Source: Silene conica (lineage: Eukaryota > Streptophyta > Magnoliopsida > Caryophyllales > Caryophyllaceae). Taken from it: a stretch of 64,000 nt of DNA. A program made the position numbers and the translations under genes. Under the pieces are notes generated by a model. That model was not told the origin of the DNA. It did no database searches and worked only from the letters and a program-made list of their open reading frames with translations. This document shows positions 1-12,042 of the stretch, one piece after another. Position 1 is the first letter of the stretch. Each line of letters opens with the position of its first letter. The stretch spans positions 58,127,181 through 58,191,180 of the forward strand of contig CM055315.2 in the NCBI GenBank assembly GCA_029255685.2. The letters are read 5' to 3'.

Positions 1-934
1 TCAGTGGGGAGTAACTAAGAGTCCTCCCAGCCATGACTTAAGAAAATCAGGAAACAATTATGAGCAAATAATAAGAGACAACATATAATCCATTTAAAAT
101 ATGAAAACATGTGAACTTCATAACACTTAAATGAGTAAGTGTTGCAAGACATGAAAGTAATACCACATGATTATTTAAAATGTGTCACCAACATGCAAAT
201 CTTTATCTTACTTACATGATTATATGAAATATTGTGAAAAATGTGGTCATAATGAAAGCGAATAGAACCAATTTACCTAAATGGTATATAGAAGTTGTAT
301 AAACATCCAGAACTTGGACCGTAATTACATAGAATAACACGAGCAAAGAACGAGCACCGTCTAGGGCCATAAACCTGACCCTAAACCTCGATGTGATGAA
401 CCTGACACCAAGATAACCCTACGGTAGGACACATAACAGTGAACCCATGCCTAAGACTGGCCAGACTCTCGAGGGACATAACAGTCTAATTAAGGCGTAA
501 ATGTGCGGACCCTTAACCAGTCAAGGCGTAAATGTGCAGACCCTTGACCCCCAAACGACATATCCGTAGACTCATAAGAGTATCCAATAACAAGGACGGT
601 CAACCCACGACAGACCATAAACCTGACCATGCCAGGGTACTAGGTAGGCCATAAACCTGAACCTACCCAGTTTGGTATTGCTCATCTCAAGTAGACCATA
701 AACCTGAATCTACTTGATATCTTATACTCTAGCTGAACCATATATAAAATGGAACAAATTCCAAAGGATAACAAATGTGCACCATGAATAACATCATGTT
801 AACATGCCAACACGCTCATAACCAAGCGATATATAATATTGGATCAAGTTCAACATTTGGTCATCAAAGCTAGAGCATAAGTTCAAGTTTTCCAATATAA
901 AACAAAGACACTCATTTAGATATATAATACAAAA
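1..934. repeat. LTR-like noncoding DNA at window edge, with short degenerate repeats
   Basis: No coding region is seen. Between about 365 and 720 the sequence repeats short units such as CCATAAACCTGACC and GGCGTAAATGTGCAGACCC several times with small changes. The style resembles the short tandem units inside the TGTAACACCCCC-type LTRs elsewhere in the window. I infer that this is the inner part of a retrotransposon LTR whose end lies at 5226 and which the Helitron at 935-2894 interrupts. The left end lies outside the window. Confidence 0.4.
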
Positions 935-2894
935 CTAGTTTTGTGGCCCGTGCAATGCACGGGATAATTTTATGTTTTCTTAAATTTTTGACGTATATTT
1001 TTATTCACAAAATTGAACGCCAATGTTTAAAGATAAATGTATGACAAATTTTTACATTACTTAAAATCTATAATACAATACAATTACAACCTATAATACA
1101 AGACAATTAAATATTTTTTAAAACAATTAATAGCTTAAATTACGAGAATAAATATTTTTTTTGTTAGTTGCAAAAACAAATATATATATGAACAAAATAA
1201 TTATCTTAAATTTGCACCGTAAACTTTCCGACTCATTAACTTAAAATATGCGCTATTTTATTCGAGTATATATCTTTTAATACATGCTAACTTATAAGTT
1301 TTTACCTTGCTTTTTTAAACTTTTATTTTACCTTGTTTCCGTGTCTTTTATATTTCTTCCCTCTCCAAATACACATGTGATGCTCTGCTTTATCTGCATT
1401 TACATACATTTCATGATACTTTAAAACTTATATAAAATTTTTTTTGACCAAAAGTTAAAACATTAACCTGACAGCAAATGAATCAAACTATTGTCACATG
1501 TAAATCATTTAAAGTATACCAAATAGAAAACATGAATTCAAATATATAACAAACGATTATAAAAACCAACAACGTAACAAACTAAAATATATTTTGTTGC
1601 ACACCAATCATCGTACCGTAACAACAACACTCAATAATAATTCTTAATATACTCACTATCATCAAATTATTAAACTAAACCGTAGAATATAATCCACTAC
1701 ATACAAAAACTCATGGAAATAGATATTAATAAATAGAGTGAATAGAAATTATTATAGGAATTATAGTTTGTATATATAAACATTATATAACCATAAATTC
1801 TCATATTTATTTTTAAATTTAATTTATTTTGTGATATTATTAAATTAGATAATTGATTGTGGAGAACCTCAAGAGGTGAATTAAAAAGCAAAAAATGTTA
1901 ATGAAATATTATGGATGTTAATTAATATATATAAAGAGTTTTAATTAATTTATTAACATATTATATTACAAAAATTAATTAAATAGGAATAACTTTCTAA
2001 TTAATTTGATGGGTGTTAAGTATTATGAAAAGTTTTAATTAATTTATTACCATGTTTAATTAAAAAATTGAATTAAATAGGGACAAATGTTAATAAAAAT
2101 GTGGGTGCTAAAGAAATATGAAAAGCTTTAATTAATTATTAACATATATATTAAATGGTTGATGTTTTAGATTTCCGACTCTTGGTTATCTTTGATTCAA
2201 TTAACACATAAACATTGTAATAATATATCTCTTAATTATAATTATACTTTACCACAATTGTCTTTTTAATTATCTCGAGTTTTTCAATTTTCTATGTTAT
2301 ACCCCTACATTTTTTAAATTCTATGATATGCCCTTAAACTCTATACATTAGTCTATACAATGACCTTATTTATTGGTTTTACTAGCTTAATTTCTTAATT
2401 TATCTATTAAATCATCTATTTAACATTTCAATTACTCGACAACCTTCTCATTTACTTATTAGTTCGCCGAATTACAATTAACCAACCAAATAGTATACAA
2501 ATTTAACTCAATTTCATCAAATTGTTATTATTATTTCATGCTTCATAACATATGTTTTTAACAGAATTTTATGCTTATTTAAAGATATTTGTGATACTTT
2601 TTATATTGAATGGTGATACCACATTAATAAGTCACAATAAATGTCAAATTATGACTTTTATAGGGATAGTGTTAATGGAGATTTGAAGGAGGTTATTATG
2701 GAGAATAAGTAATAAGTTTAAGGGTATACCATAGAAATTATAAAATATAGGGGTACAACATAGAAAACCGAAAAACATAAGGGTACACGGTAGAATATCC
2801 CTTAATTATACATCAAGTAAATGGTTCTAATCATCTAGCGCTGCCACGTGTCGCGATATTATGCTCAATCTAGCCTTTTTATATTATTATATAG
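935..2894 (-). mobile_element. Probable non-autonomous Helitron
   Basis: Read on the minus strand, the element begins TCTATATAATAATATAAAAA at about 2894. It ends with the hairpin CCCGTGC-ATT-GCACGGG (plus 944-963), then eight bases, then CTAG, followed by T. A 5' TC, a short GC-rich 3' hairpin and a terminal CTRR before T are the standard Helitron signature. No RepHel coding sequence is visible in the roughly 2 kb of AT-rich interior, so it would be non-autonomous. The base before the 5' TC is T rather than the expected A, so the 5' boundary is less certain than the 3' end. Confidence 0.55.
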
Positions 2895-2895
2895 A

Positions 2896-5226
2896 AGTGT
2901 ATACATGACATTTAGCTTTGTAGAAGTAACAATCAATTCTTAACACAAATATTCATAATGAATTTCACGCACGTTACATATGTCCTCTACCGTAAAATTC
3001 ATAATTAATTCAAATAAAATCAAATTGATACAAGGCCAATTGGGTTTGTATTAATAAGACTCTTAGGTACAATATTCGTCAGATAACCATTTCCAAATGG
3101 CGAACGTAACAAATATTTATAAACTGATCTTTACAGTATGTCATAAAACGTCGCACAAAAAGTATCGCTTCATAAAACGGGTTCAACAAATCATTTTGGA
3201 GCAAAGCAAAGTCCCAATATCATCTAAACACTTCAAAGTTTAATTATAAATATTACCCAAAAACTTTTCAAAGTATAAAAAATGTTTTTAGAAGCAATCT
3301 TTGAGCTACCGTCCGTTTCGGAAGTATTTCAGCGCGTTGTTCGTAAACATTTTATTGTGAACAAACGACATGTAAGAAAATTACGAAATTTTAAAGGTAG
3401 ACTTTAGACATAAAATAAATATGAGTCTCTTTTCAACTTTTTCAAAGTCGGACATTTAAATATGGAGAAATAAATTAAATAAAAACATTCCACAATAAAT
3501 TACTTAACCCAATTTTATAATTTTATGTTAAAGGGCATGTAATAGGCGATTTTATGCATAAATAAAGAAATAATTAAGAAAAATATGACACAAACATTAA
3601 TAATTTATTTTTCATATTTATAGGTCAGAAAATACCTAAAATAATTTATAATTTATTTATTTCTATTTATTTATTATTCAACACAATTTAACTTTATTTA
3701 TGGATTAATTAGCCATAAAATTCAAAAATAATTATAAAAATTAATAATTCGACATGAAAAATTTAAATATACTAAAATAAGTCATCCTAACATGAAAAAT
3801 TCAAGTTTCACATTTATTTATATATTTTACATATTTACTAGAGATTAATTGCCGAAAAACATGAATATATATTAAATAAGAGCGATAATAATTATAAAAA
3901 TAAAATCATCAATTTCAATACTTTTTATATTAATATGGAACCGAATAAATGTCAAATATAATAATTTTGAAATTTTAATGTATGTTTTATATATTTTTAG
4001 ATGATTATCACATAAATTCGTAATTAAATATCGAATAACAACAATTAAACATATAATAATTTTGGGACTCAAATAAACACATGCCAACTCATAAATATTG
4101 ATAATCAATCATAATATAATCAAAAATTTAATTTTCATAATTATCTATATATTTTACACACTAATTAGATTGTTAAATCGCAAATAAACACAATTAAATC
4201 GTAAAAATTATTAAATACTTATAGATTCATAAAAAATAATAAAAAATACTATTTATTTATATTAATCATGAATCTCATATATTCCCATGTTTTAAACATC
4301 ATATATATTATCAATCTTGTTATAAACTCATAAAAGCACTTAAAAATCAAAAATCATAGAAAGAAAAAAACCTAGTTACCTTGCTAGAGATTAAAATTAG
4401 TAAATAAGTAGAATAATATTATAAGATCAACCCAAATGATCTTCCTCAATCAAGGTCTCTTGCTCACCTCCTTGATCAAACATAAAAATTAAAACAATTA
4501 ATCAAATAGTACTCTAAATAAACTTGGGTAAAGAAAATGAGAAATAAGTAATGACTTACACTTACTAAGGATAAGATAAAAGAGATGTGAAAGATGAAAG
4601 AAATGGATTTTGGAGATGGGTGATGAATCTCACGTGAAAATGGAGAAGAAGTGAGATATTTTGTTGTGTTGGGTAAGTTGTGATTTGTAGAGTGAGTAGA
4701 TAGTGTAGGCTTTAGGATACTAATTTAAGATATTAGGCACATGGCTATTAAGACTTTGGCACCAAGGGACCAATTTTTCAAATTAGCATGTGCATAGGTA
4801 ATGATTACACAAGGTGAGTGATGATTACACAAGGTGGGTGATGATTACACAAGGTGGATGAAGTATTAACGAAATGAGTTTCCTGTCGGAGGATTTCTGC
4901 GACAGTCTTCCGTATTTTGGGCATAATTTCCTCCACAGAAATGCGATTAAGGTGATTTCGGTGGCGTTGGAAAGCTAAGAGAAAGAGCTAATACTTTTAT
5001 TTCATAGTCGAGAGACAGAAATGTACTGAAAACATCTTAAAATTAGCATCAATGACAAGGTAGTTATTCGCAAGTTTAAGGACTGTAAGTTTAAGACGGG
5101 TATTTGGATTTTCATTGTCGAAAAAGATAGATTTTGGATGAGATTTTCTTTCTTGTGGATAATTCTTATTATTTAAAATAAGAGTTTAATTATATAGGAT
5201 GCTGTAAAAATTACGGGGTGTTACAG
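2896..5226. repeat. LTR-like noncoding DNA ending in GGGGTGTTACA
   Basis: This is AT-rich sequence without a convincing ORF. It ends at 5226 with ACGGGGTGTTACA, the same style of end as the LTRs at 34031, 42868 and 43758. It is probably the distal part of the LTR-like unit in which the Helitron sits. The matching TGTAACACC start is not in the window, so length and orientation are unknown. Confidence 0.4.
4801..4860. repeat. Three-copy 20-bp tandem repeat
   Basis: Three head-to-tail copies of a 20-bp unit (ATGATTACACAAGGTGRGTG, with one or two changes per copy) lie inside the LTR-like region. Confidence 0.9.
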
Positions 5227-6459
5227 CAACAAATAAAAATGGAAATCATAATGAGGTATACTAAAGTAATGCACCAGCCTCTGTCAAACAAGGATCAACT
5301 TTTGGTTAAAGGGAGTGAAGAATAGAGACCTAAAGGGTACTCAAAATATTTGGTCTGAGTGTACTACAAAAATGAGTGCATTCATTATCAAAACACTTAT
5401 CTAATGGAAAACTGGCTTTGATTCAAGAACAATAATGAAAGGTTACGAAACACACATAAAGGGAACGGTCTCTCTATTAGAGCTGGTCATCGACCCTGAC
5501 CCGCCATGTTCAGCCTCTCAGCAGCACAACCCAACCCAATTCGACCCGACGCCTTAGCCCGCCTCCCTGGCCTGGCCTGGCCTGGCCTGGCCTCGATCAC
5601 AAAACCTATCCTTGGCCTGCCTATTTAGTATACAAAAATGATCACAAGACCTTAGTCCGGTACCACCCGAAGCTTTACTTGACTTAATTCGATATATCTA
5701 TATATATAAGATAATTAATGAAAAACGAAGCTTATATATCGTTAGTAACCCGAAGATAATTAATTCGATATGTAACATCTATATAGTGACCCGAAGCTTT
5801 ACTTGACTTAAGAGGTTGGGCGCGAATGCTCACAGAGCTGCTAATTTCTAATTCGCCCCTTTCTAATTCTAAGTTTTGTTTGCTCACAGAGCTACTAATT
5901 TCTATTCCTATTAAACTCAATCAGAAAATCGTATATCCAAGCACCAATCCAATACTATTAAACTCAATCAGAAAAAATTGAATAGAACTAAGCAATATGA
6001 ATGAAATAATTGAATGTCACAACTGAAAACTGAAATACAAATCAAAACCCAATCAGAAAAAATCCCAAATTAAGATAATAAATACCATATAAAATAGTTA
6101 ACATGTACCGATAATGGAGCAGCCGAGATATGAGAAGCCGAGTGAGGATAGTCGTATGTGATGGATGAGATGAAGCCGCGCACGAGTTGTTGACGATGGA
6201 CGAGATGATGAATGAAGTTGTATACTACTGTAAGTTTACTTGAATTGATTGTGTTGGACGGAGAAAGAAGCTAGAGCTAGGGATTACAATAATTAATTTG
6301 GCCGGGGATGGAAATAATAATAATGTGAAATATGAATTTTACTAATAATAAACCTACGCGCACTATTTACTAATGCTACCGCCAATAATTTTGGTAATTT
6401 ATACATGGGCTTTAACAAATCTGATGTATATAATATGAATTAAAAACTACACACTAAAA
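5227..6459. other. Noncoding spacer with small duplications
   Basis: No gene is seen. The pentamer CCTGG is repeated about five times at 5566-5590. The phrases ACCCGAAGCTTTACTTGACTTAA (near 5667 and 5790) and CTATTAAACTCAATCAGAAAA (near 5907 and 5957) each occur twice, showing small local duplications. The AT-rich remainder shows nothing recognisable. Confidence 0.5.
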
Positions 6460-6607
6460 TAGGCATATGTTTTTGGAAAGTCAGATGTCTATATAAATGA
6501 ATATACATCAGATTTTTCGAAATAACTGATGTATATATATATGCATCAGATTTTTTAAAAAATCTGATGCATATTAAGTGATGTCTATTTGCTATTTTGT
6601 AGTAGTG
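6460..6607. mobile_element. 3' end of a CACTA (CMC) transposon
   Basis: The segment ends TATTTTGTAGTAGTG at 6607, the inverse complement of a CACTACTACAAAATA terminus, and TAG follows as a possible target duplication. Just inside the end are inverted and direct copies of ATCAGATTTTT / AAATCTGATG, like the subterminal repeats of the CACTA element at 53613-58772. The matching 5' terminus was not found, so the element is truncated or its other end has diverged. Confidence 0.55.
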
Positions 6608-6926
6608 TAGGCTAGATGATCGGCGCTTCTAAACACTTGCTAAGTCCTTAGGGAAGGTTTGAGAGGAATGAAATGGAGAAAGGAGACTGTTTTATTGTTT
6701 TGATTTAGGTTAAAAGTGATTTAGGTTCTCGGATTAGTTTATAATTAAAATTAACCGCGACTCGACTCTCAGAAAGACAGCCTCGACCGAGTAAGACCTA
6801 CTCGATCGAGTAACACTTACTCGGCCGAGTAACACTTACTCGCCCGAGTTGGACCTGCTCGGCCGAGTTCAACTGACTCGGCCGAGTTGGTTCATAACTC
6901 AGCATCTAGAAGTGAGGGGTGTTACA
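6608..6926. repeat. LTR end carrying a phased dyad array
   Basis: This noncoding stretch ends GAGGGGTGTTACA at 6926, in the style of the other LTR ends in the window. It contains the array at 6782-6886. Its start was probably displaced by the CACTA element. Confidence 0.45.
6782..6886. repeat. Array of six CTCGNNCGAG dyads at 19-bp spacing
   Basis: Six 10-bp dyads start at 6782, 6801, 6820, 6839, 6858 and 6877, so all five intervals are exactly 19 bp. The arms CTCG and CGAG never vary, while the central two bases are AC, AT, GC, CC, GC and GC. Some of the 9-bp spacers differ. Fixed arms and fixed period with changing spacers suggest selection on spacing, for example protein binding, but this is inference. 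Confidence 0.9.
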
Positions 6927-8690
6927 GTAACACCTTACACAAATCAGTGAATTACATCAAAATACTTAGCTTTAAATCCATAGTGCTTTCTTAAGTACAT
7001 AAGTATGATCTATATGGCTATTTGGTGATTATCACATAAATTCGATTAGAAACAATTCGTCATACTCAAAGTGTATGAAGAGTCATGGACGATAATACAT
7101 TATTGCGGATTCAATTGATCCAGCAGCGGAAGCAATATAATCAATCAAGGATATTCAACTTGTTTGAATGAGTCAGGAATCTTATCAGCATAAGACCTTT
7201 GATTTTATGCTAATATCATGTAGATTTATCCCCATAAATCCAGATACTTAAGATGTATTATATTTTTCCTAAGTCTTAAAATACTCCCAATGATCAATAT
7301 GTCATCCACATCTAGACTATTTGAAATCACCATTACTCCCACTAAACTTCATGTTAAACATAACTCCTCGACACATCGAGAAAATGGTCTTTAAGATGAA
7401 CAAATTATTGACTTCAACTCTTTGATGACTACTTCTTAAGTTGCACATTTTCTTAGGATTGAAAGGATCTACAAAATCTGTAAGATGTATCAAATACACT
7501 TCTTCTTTTAGAATCCAATTCAAGAAGTTAGTTTTGTATCATTTTGCCAAATTTCATCATTATGGAATGCAATCGCTAAGAAAATCTGAATAGACCTAAG
7601 CCTTACAGCTAGTGCAAACTCTTTGCCACCATTGTTTTAAGTTGTGACTTAAAACAGCCTCTTTGTAAGTTATATGCTCTTTAATTTCCCAAAATAACAC
7701 AAATTCATCATCTTCAACAAGATATGAGTTCAACCTTCCGTAGAAACAACATACATCTGAATCTAGCCAAGAAAAATTATTTTCTTGCAACATATGATCC
7801 GTTTATGGCTCTCGATAATTTTCTCCCACTCTGTCTTCTAGAAATAAACCCTTATTCTAGAAAGAAAATATCATGAGGCACAAACCCTTTGTTCTCGTGA
7901 CTATCTCAGAATAAATGAGCACTTGTTTCTTTCGGAAAACTTACAAGCATGGTACTCTATCTCTTCTTATCTCATATGAATTATATTTGACTGGTCAAGT
8001 GTGTTTTGATTTAGTGAATTAGACAAAATGATAAAAACCTCCAAAGAAAATCAAGCAACTCAATATAACTTGATAAAGTCCAAACCATATCGAATGGGGT
8101 TCGAATTCTTCTTCTAACCACACCTTATCCCATAATGTGTGTTAGGAGAGATTAAATTGTGATACTATATCACACTTCCTTTGGTGTATATCAATGTCAT
8201 CACTTAGGTATTCCCATCACGACTAAATCGTGAGTCTTCGATCTTATAATCTCTTGGTTCTACTTCTCATTGAAATTCTTTGAACTTCTTCAAAGCTAAG
8301 ATTTCTCTCTATACCTTGGTATCAACCTAAATCGTTGGTAAAAGAAAAGAAGCATGATTAACCTTCTCTAGATCAATGATTTACATGCTCGATCTCCTTT
8401 TCAACAAAAAGGGCATGAGACAACTTGCTTTAAGTATAAGATACACATATACCATAGGATTAACAATCTATTGGTTCCAAGAGTACAAGCTAACTCTAGT
8501 GATTTAATGTGTCTATCATTCTAGAATTAATATTTGATATGGGTTACCAAATTTGAGTCTTTCATAATCGATATGATATATCATTCCAGTTTGGTTTAGA
8601 ATCTAATTATCTTTGATTTGTATGGGTTAGCTATAGACCAAATCATGGTATATAAGGATATAACACTTGTAATCATAAAAGTGAACAATA
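6927..8690 (-). pseudogene. Decayed copia retrotransposon remnant
   Basis: Fragments read on the minus strand recall copia reverse transcriptase. At 7596-7793 there is a piece resembling the start of the RT domain (ITYKEAVLSHNLKQW). Near 7280-7320 there is a relic of the catalytic box (VDDILIIG), and near 7100-7150 a piece like the YAS-IGSIMYAM region. These are in several frames with stops between them, so no function remains. Parts of 7800-8000 resemble the noncoding interior of copia J near 59.7 kb (the ATTTTCTCCCACTCT phrase). The family is therefore probably related to J, but this is a weak inference. Confidence 0.45.
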
Positions 8691-8691
8691 A

Positions 8692-8862
8692 GTCTCCCTT
8701 GTGACGGATATATCCGTCACACGCTTATGACGGGTCAAATAACTCTCACTTGTGTAGATATGACAAATCTAGGGAATCACAAAGTGTTTGTCTTTTCCTT
8801 TTTACATGGATAATCTTTGACCCGTCAAAAGGTTATGACGAAAACCCCTTTTTTGTGTAGAT
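8692..8862. mobile_element. MITE-like inverted repeat
   Basis: A segment of about 170 bp has inverted copies of GACGGGTCAAA (8731 and 8818) near its ends. Further imperfect complementarity lies outside them, and there is a short palindrome TGACGGATATATCCGTCA at 8702. It has no coding capacity. The shape fits a small non-autonomous DNA transposon, but no clear target duplication could be fixed. Confidence 0.4.
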
Positions 8863-9099
8863 AATAATCCTAATTTCTTAATTAAGTTACAACTCTAAAC
8901 CCAAAAACTAGATTGAGTACTCTAATTTGATCTCTATTGTGTAGGTCGTCATTGTTCAATGTTAGTCATCAAATTATTATCATAATATATTAATAGAGTT
9001 AATAGAAGATAGTCCATCAACTAATTTGCGGATTACATTCTTGACTTCACCAGTGGCGACGATACCGAAGATAGTCCATCTAGTGCCTCTCACCTTGTT

Positions 9100-10733
9100 G
9101 TGCCAACCGCCTCCTCAGGTACTTTATACCCTCTGGCTAATTATATAACTTGTCGTAATTTTTCTCCTCCGCATCGTTCTTATTTGGCAGCTCTCACTAC
9201 TCACACGGGACCTCGCAACTACAAACAAGCCGTGCAAAGTAGTGATTGGCGAATGGCCATGGAGAATGAAATGAAAGCATTAATCAAGAATCAGACATGG
9301 GTTTTAACACCCCTCCCACAGGGTAAGAAAGCTCTCGGGAGCAAATGGCTCTACAAAATCAAATACAAATCCGACTCAACCATTGAACGATTTAAAGCTC
9401 GCTTGGTGGTCTTTGGTAATCACCAAACTGACGGGGTGGACTATGAAGAAACTTTTGCTCCCGTTGCTAAAATGACGACAGTTCGGACCTTTTTGTCTGT
9501 GGCCTCCGCGAAAAACTGGTATCTCCACCAAATGGATGTGCACAATGCTTTTCTTCATGTTGATTTGGAGGAGGAGGTATATATGCGGTTACCTCCTGGG
9601 TTTAAAGCACCCGGACCGGGACTTGTGTGCCATCTGAAGAAATCATTAGACGGTCTCAAACAAGCCCCGCGGTATTGGTTTGCAAAACTTGGCTCCGCGT
9701 TAAAAAAAACGGGTTCTCCCAAAGCTACTACGATTACTCGTTGTTTACATATGTGAAGGGGTCGGTTCGTTTAAATGTCCTTGTGTATGTCGATGACTTA
9801 ATTGTCTCGGGTAATGACTTGCCTTCTCTCACTGCTTTCAAGGGTTACTTGCATACTTGCTTCCACATGAAAGATCTCGGTGACTTGAAATTCTTTCTTG
9901 GGCTCGAAGTTGCCCGTAATTCCACTGGTATTTTCTTGTGTCAACGTAAATACACTCTCGATATCCTTGATGAAGTTGGCCTTCTTGGTTGTAAACCAGT
10001 TGCTACACCCCTTGAGCAACACCACCAACTTGGTCGTAGCACGAGTAATTTCATTACTCATCCTGATGCTTACAGGCGTCTTGTTGGCCGGCTGGTCTAT
10101 CTTGCGGTCACTAGACCAGATCTTTCTTATACTGTGCATATCTTGTCACAATTTATGAGTGCTCCAAGAGAGGATCACTGGAATGCTGCTATTCGCACTG
10201 TTCGCTACTTGAAGGGTACCCCAGGCCAAGGTATCCTCTTGCCTTCTAATTCTAATCTCCAATTGACTGGGTGGTGTGATTCGGATTGGGCCTCCTGCCC
10301 CGAGTCGCGGCGTTCTCTATCCGGGTGGCTCGTTTTTCTCGGGTCATCACCCGTCTCCTGGAAGACAAAAAAGCAAGCTACTGTGTCCGCTGAAGCGGAG
10401 TATCGGGCTCTTCGGGCCATCACCGGCGAGCTCAAATGGCTTAAAGGCTTGTTGGAGGATTTGGGTGTGGTTCATCCTCACCCCGTGGAAGTTTATAGTG
10501 ATAGCAAGTCAGCTCTCCACATTGCTCAGAACCCGGTTTTTCATGAACGCACGAAGCACATTGAGATTGATTGTCACTTTGTTCGGGATGCGATTCGCGA
10601 TGGCCTCATCCTTCCTTCTCACGTGTCTACCAAAGCGCAATTAGCGGATGTTCTTACCAAAGCTCTTGGTGTCTTACAGTTTACGACATTGATTGGCAAG
10701 TTGGGGACGTTCAATCCGTACGCTCCAACTTGA
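9100..10733 (+). pseudogene. Copia polyprotein fragment: reverse transcriptase and RNase H
   Basis: This is the C-terminal half of a Ty1/copia polyprotein. The first part (9100 to about 9710) has the RT start (GSKWLYKIKYKSD, FKARLVVFGN, QMDVHNAFLH). The second part (to 10733) has the catalytic YVDDLIVSG, the LGLEVAR box, and RNase H with CDSDWA, SAEAEYRAL and DSKSAL, and ends in KLGTF near the stop. The two parts lie in different frames. The shift falls in the A8 run around 9702-9709, consistent with a single-base slip. Gag, protease and integrase are missing upstream, so it is a 5'-truncated dead copy. Confidence 0.85.
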
Positions 10734-10739
10734 AGGGGG
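10697..10739 (+). other. Hairpin plus polypurine tract of the copia remnant
   Basis: An 8-bp perfect stem (CAAGTTGG at 10697-10704, CCAACTTG at 10725-10732) encloses a 20-base loop starting GGA. It is followed at once by AAGGGGG, the likely PPT. The hairpin overlaps the last codons of the polyprotein. Confidence 0.6.
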
Positions 10740-10921
10740 TAATAGAGTTAATAGAGCCAAGTGTAACGTATGTAACGTATGTATGCTATTGGGCTGCCTT
10801 GTATTACCCTACTGTATCTACTAAACCCTACTGTATCTACTAAACCCTACTGTATACTACTATATAAATCATGTTAATGAATAAGGAAAAGGCAGGAGGT
10901 TGAGATGCTACTGTGTTTAAC
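10740..10921 (+). repeat. Probable short 3' LTR of the copia remnant
   Basis: This starts right after the PPT with TAATAGAGTTAATAG. The phrase AATAGAGTTAATAG also occurs near 8990, before the coding fragment, suggesting a 5' LTR relic there. It includes a duplicated ACTGTATCTACTAAACCCT and a TATATAA, and ends near GTGTTTAACA. The exact ends are uncertain. Confidence 0.45.
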
Positions 10922-12042
10922 ATATATATATATATATAAAGTGTAAAATATGTCAGAATATATATATGTAAATAGAAAGTGTAAAATATCTTAGAATATA
11001 AGACAAATTACATTCCTTCATAATGTGACGGTGTGGTGAAGATGGCAGTCCCAAATCCAATACGAATTAAGTATGAATGGAGTGGAAGAAATTTGGTGAA
11101 GTTATTTGTCCCGTTTAAGTATCTTTTCCGCCATGGAAGCAGTGTCTCACATGCCAAATTGCCTAACCGATAATAGAAAAAATGAAATAAAGTTGGTCAA
11201 AATCTCGCAAACTTAAAAACAAAATTAGTCGAACAGACCTAACTCACTCACTATGACCCTACCAGTTCCATTGTTCAAGTCAACTCTACTCATTTTTTGA
11301 GAAGTCTTCACTAAAGCAGTCGACATTTTCCAAGCATTTCACGTGGTTCTTGAATCTTGCATGCTTTCAGCTTTAACTTCATACTATGTATTTCCTCTCT
11401 AGTTCAGGTAAATAAATTTCGTTTTATGGGTATTAATTATTAAGTCGTGAGGTTTAAGGATTTCCAGCTATAAAGAGTACATAGTTGATCAAATTGTAAG
11501 CGATTTACATACTATATTATATCATTATTCCTGGATTAAGTTTATCAAGGCCTGGGTTTATGTGTTCTTTAAGTTTGCTGCCCTCTTAATATCTCACTCA
11601 AACTTCAAACTTTTGACTATCCAAACTTCTTCATTTATAATTTACTAATCTTTTCATTTCCTCTAATTTCTAATGTTTTAAGTTTTTTTTTTTGTTTTTC
11701 ACATTTAATCTTTGTTTCCTAATATGATACGAAGTAATTTATTACAACCATTTTTGCATGTGAGTTATTTATTTATTCATTTTGAAATTTGAATATTGCA
11801 ATAATAGATTTTTGTTAATATCAATATCAATATATCCCATGTGGGTTCATGCATGGTAACCTCCCTAAATTATGTCAAAATTCAAAAAGCATGCAAATGG
11901 GGTACGGTGTTTGGAGTTGATGAAGGGAGGGAATCTGGAATTTTGAAGATTTGTAAGAGTTGAGTGTAATTTGAGTATGATTAAGAGTGTTAGAAAGAAA
12001 TTATCGTAATAGAAGTAGTATTTGTTGGGTGATTTTGATTGC
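10922..12042. other. Upstream region of the methyltransferase-like gene
   Basis: This AT-rich sequence has a short AT dinucleotide run at 10922-10939 and no convincing coding sequence. It should hold the promoter and 5' UTR of the gene at 12043. No TATA box or transcription start could be chosen with confidence. Confidence 0.4.

Noticed and set aside
5363..5385. 5' end of the CACTA element that ends at 6607
   Set aside because: TACTACAAAAATGAG resembles but does not match the CACTACTACAAAATA terminus, and the 3-bp flank does not match TAG.
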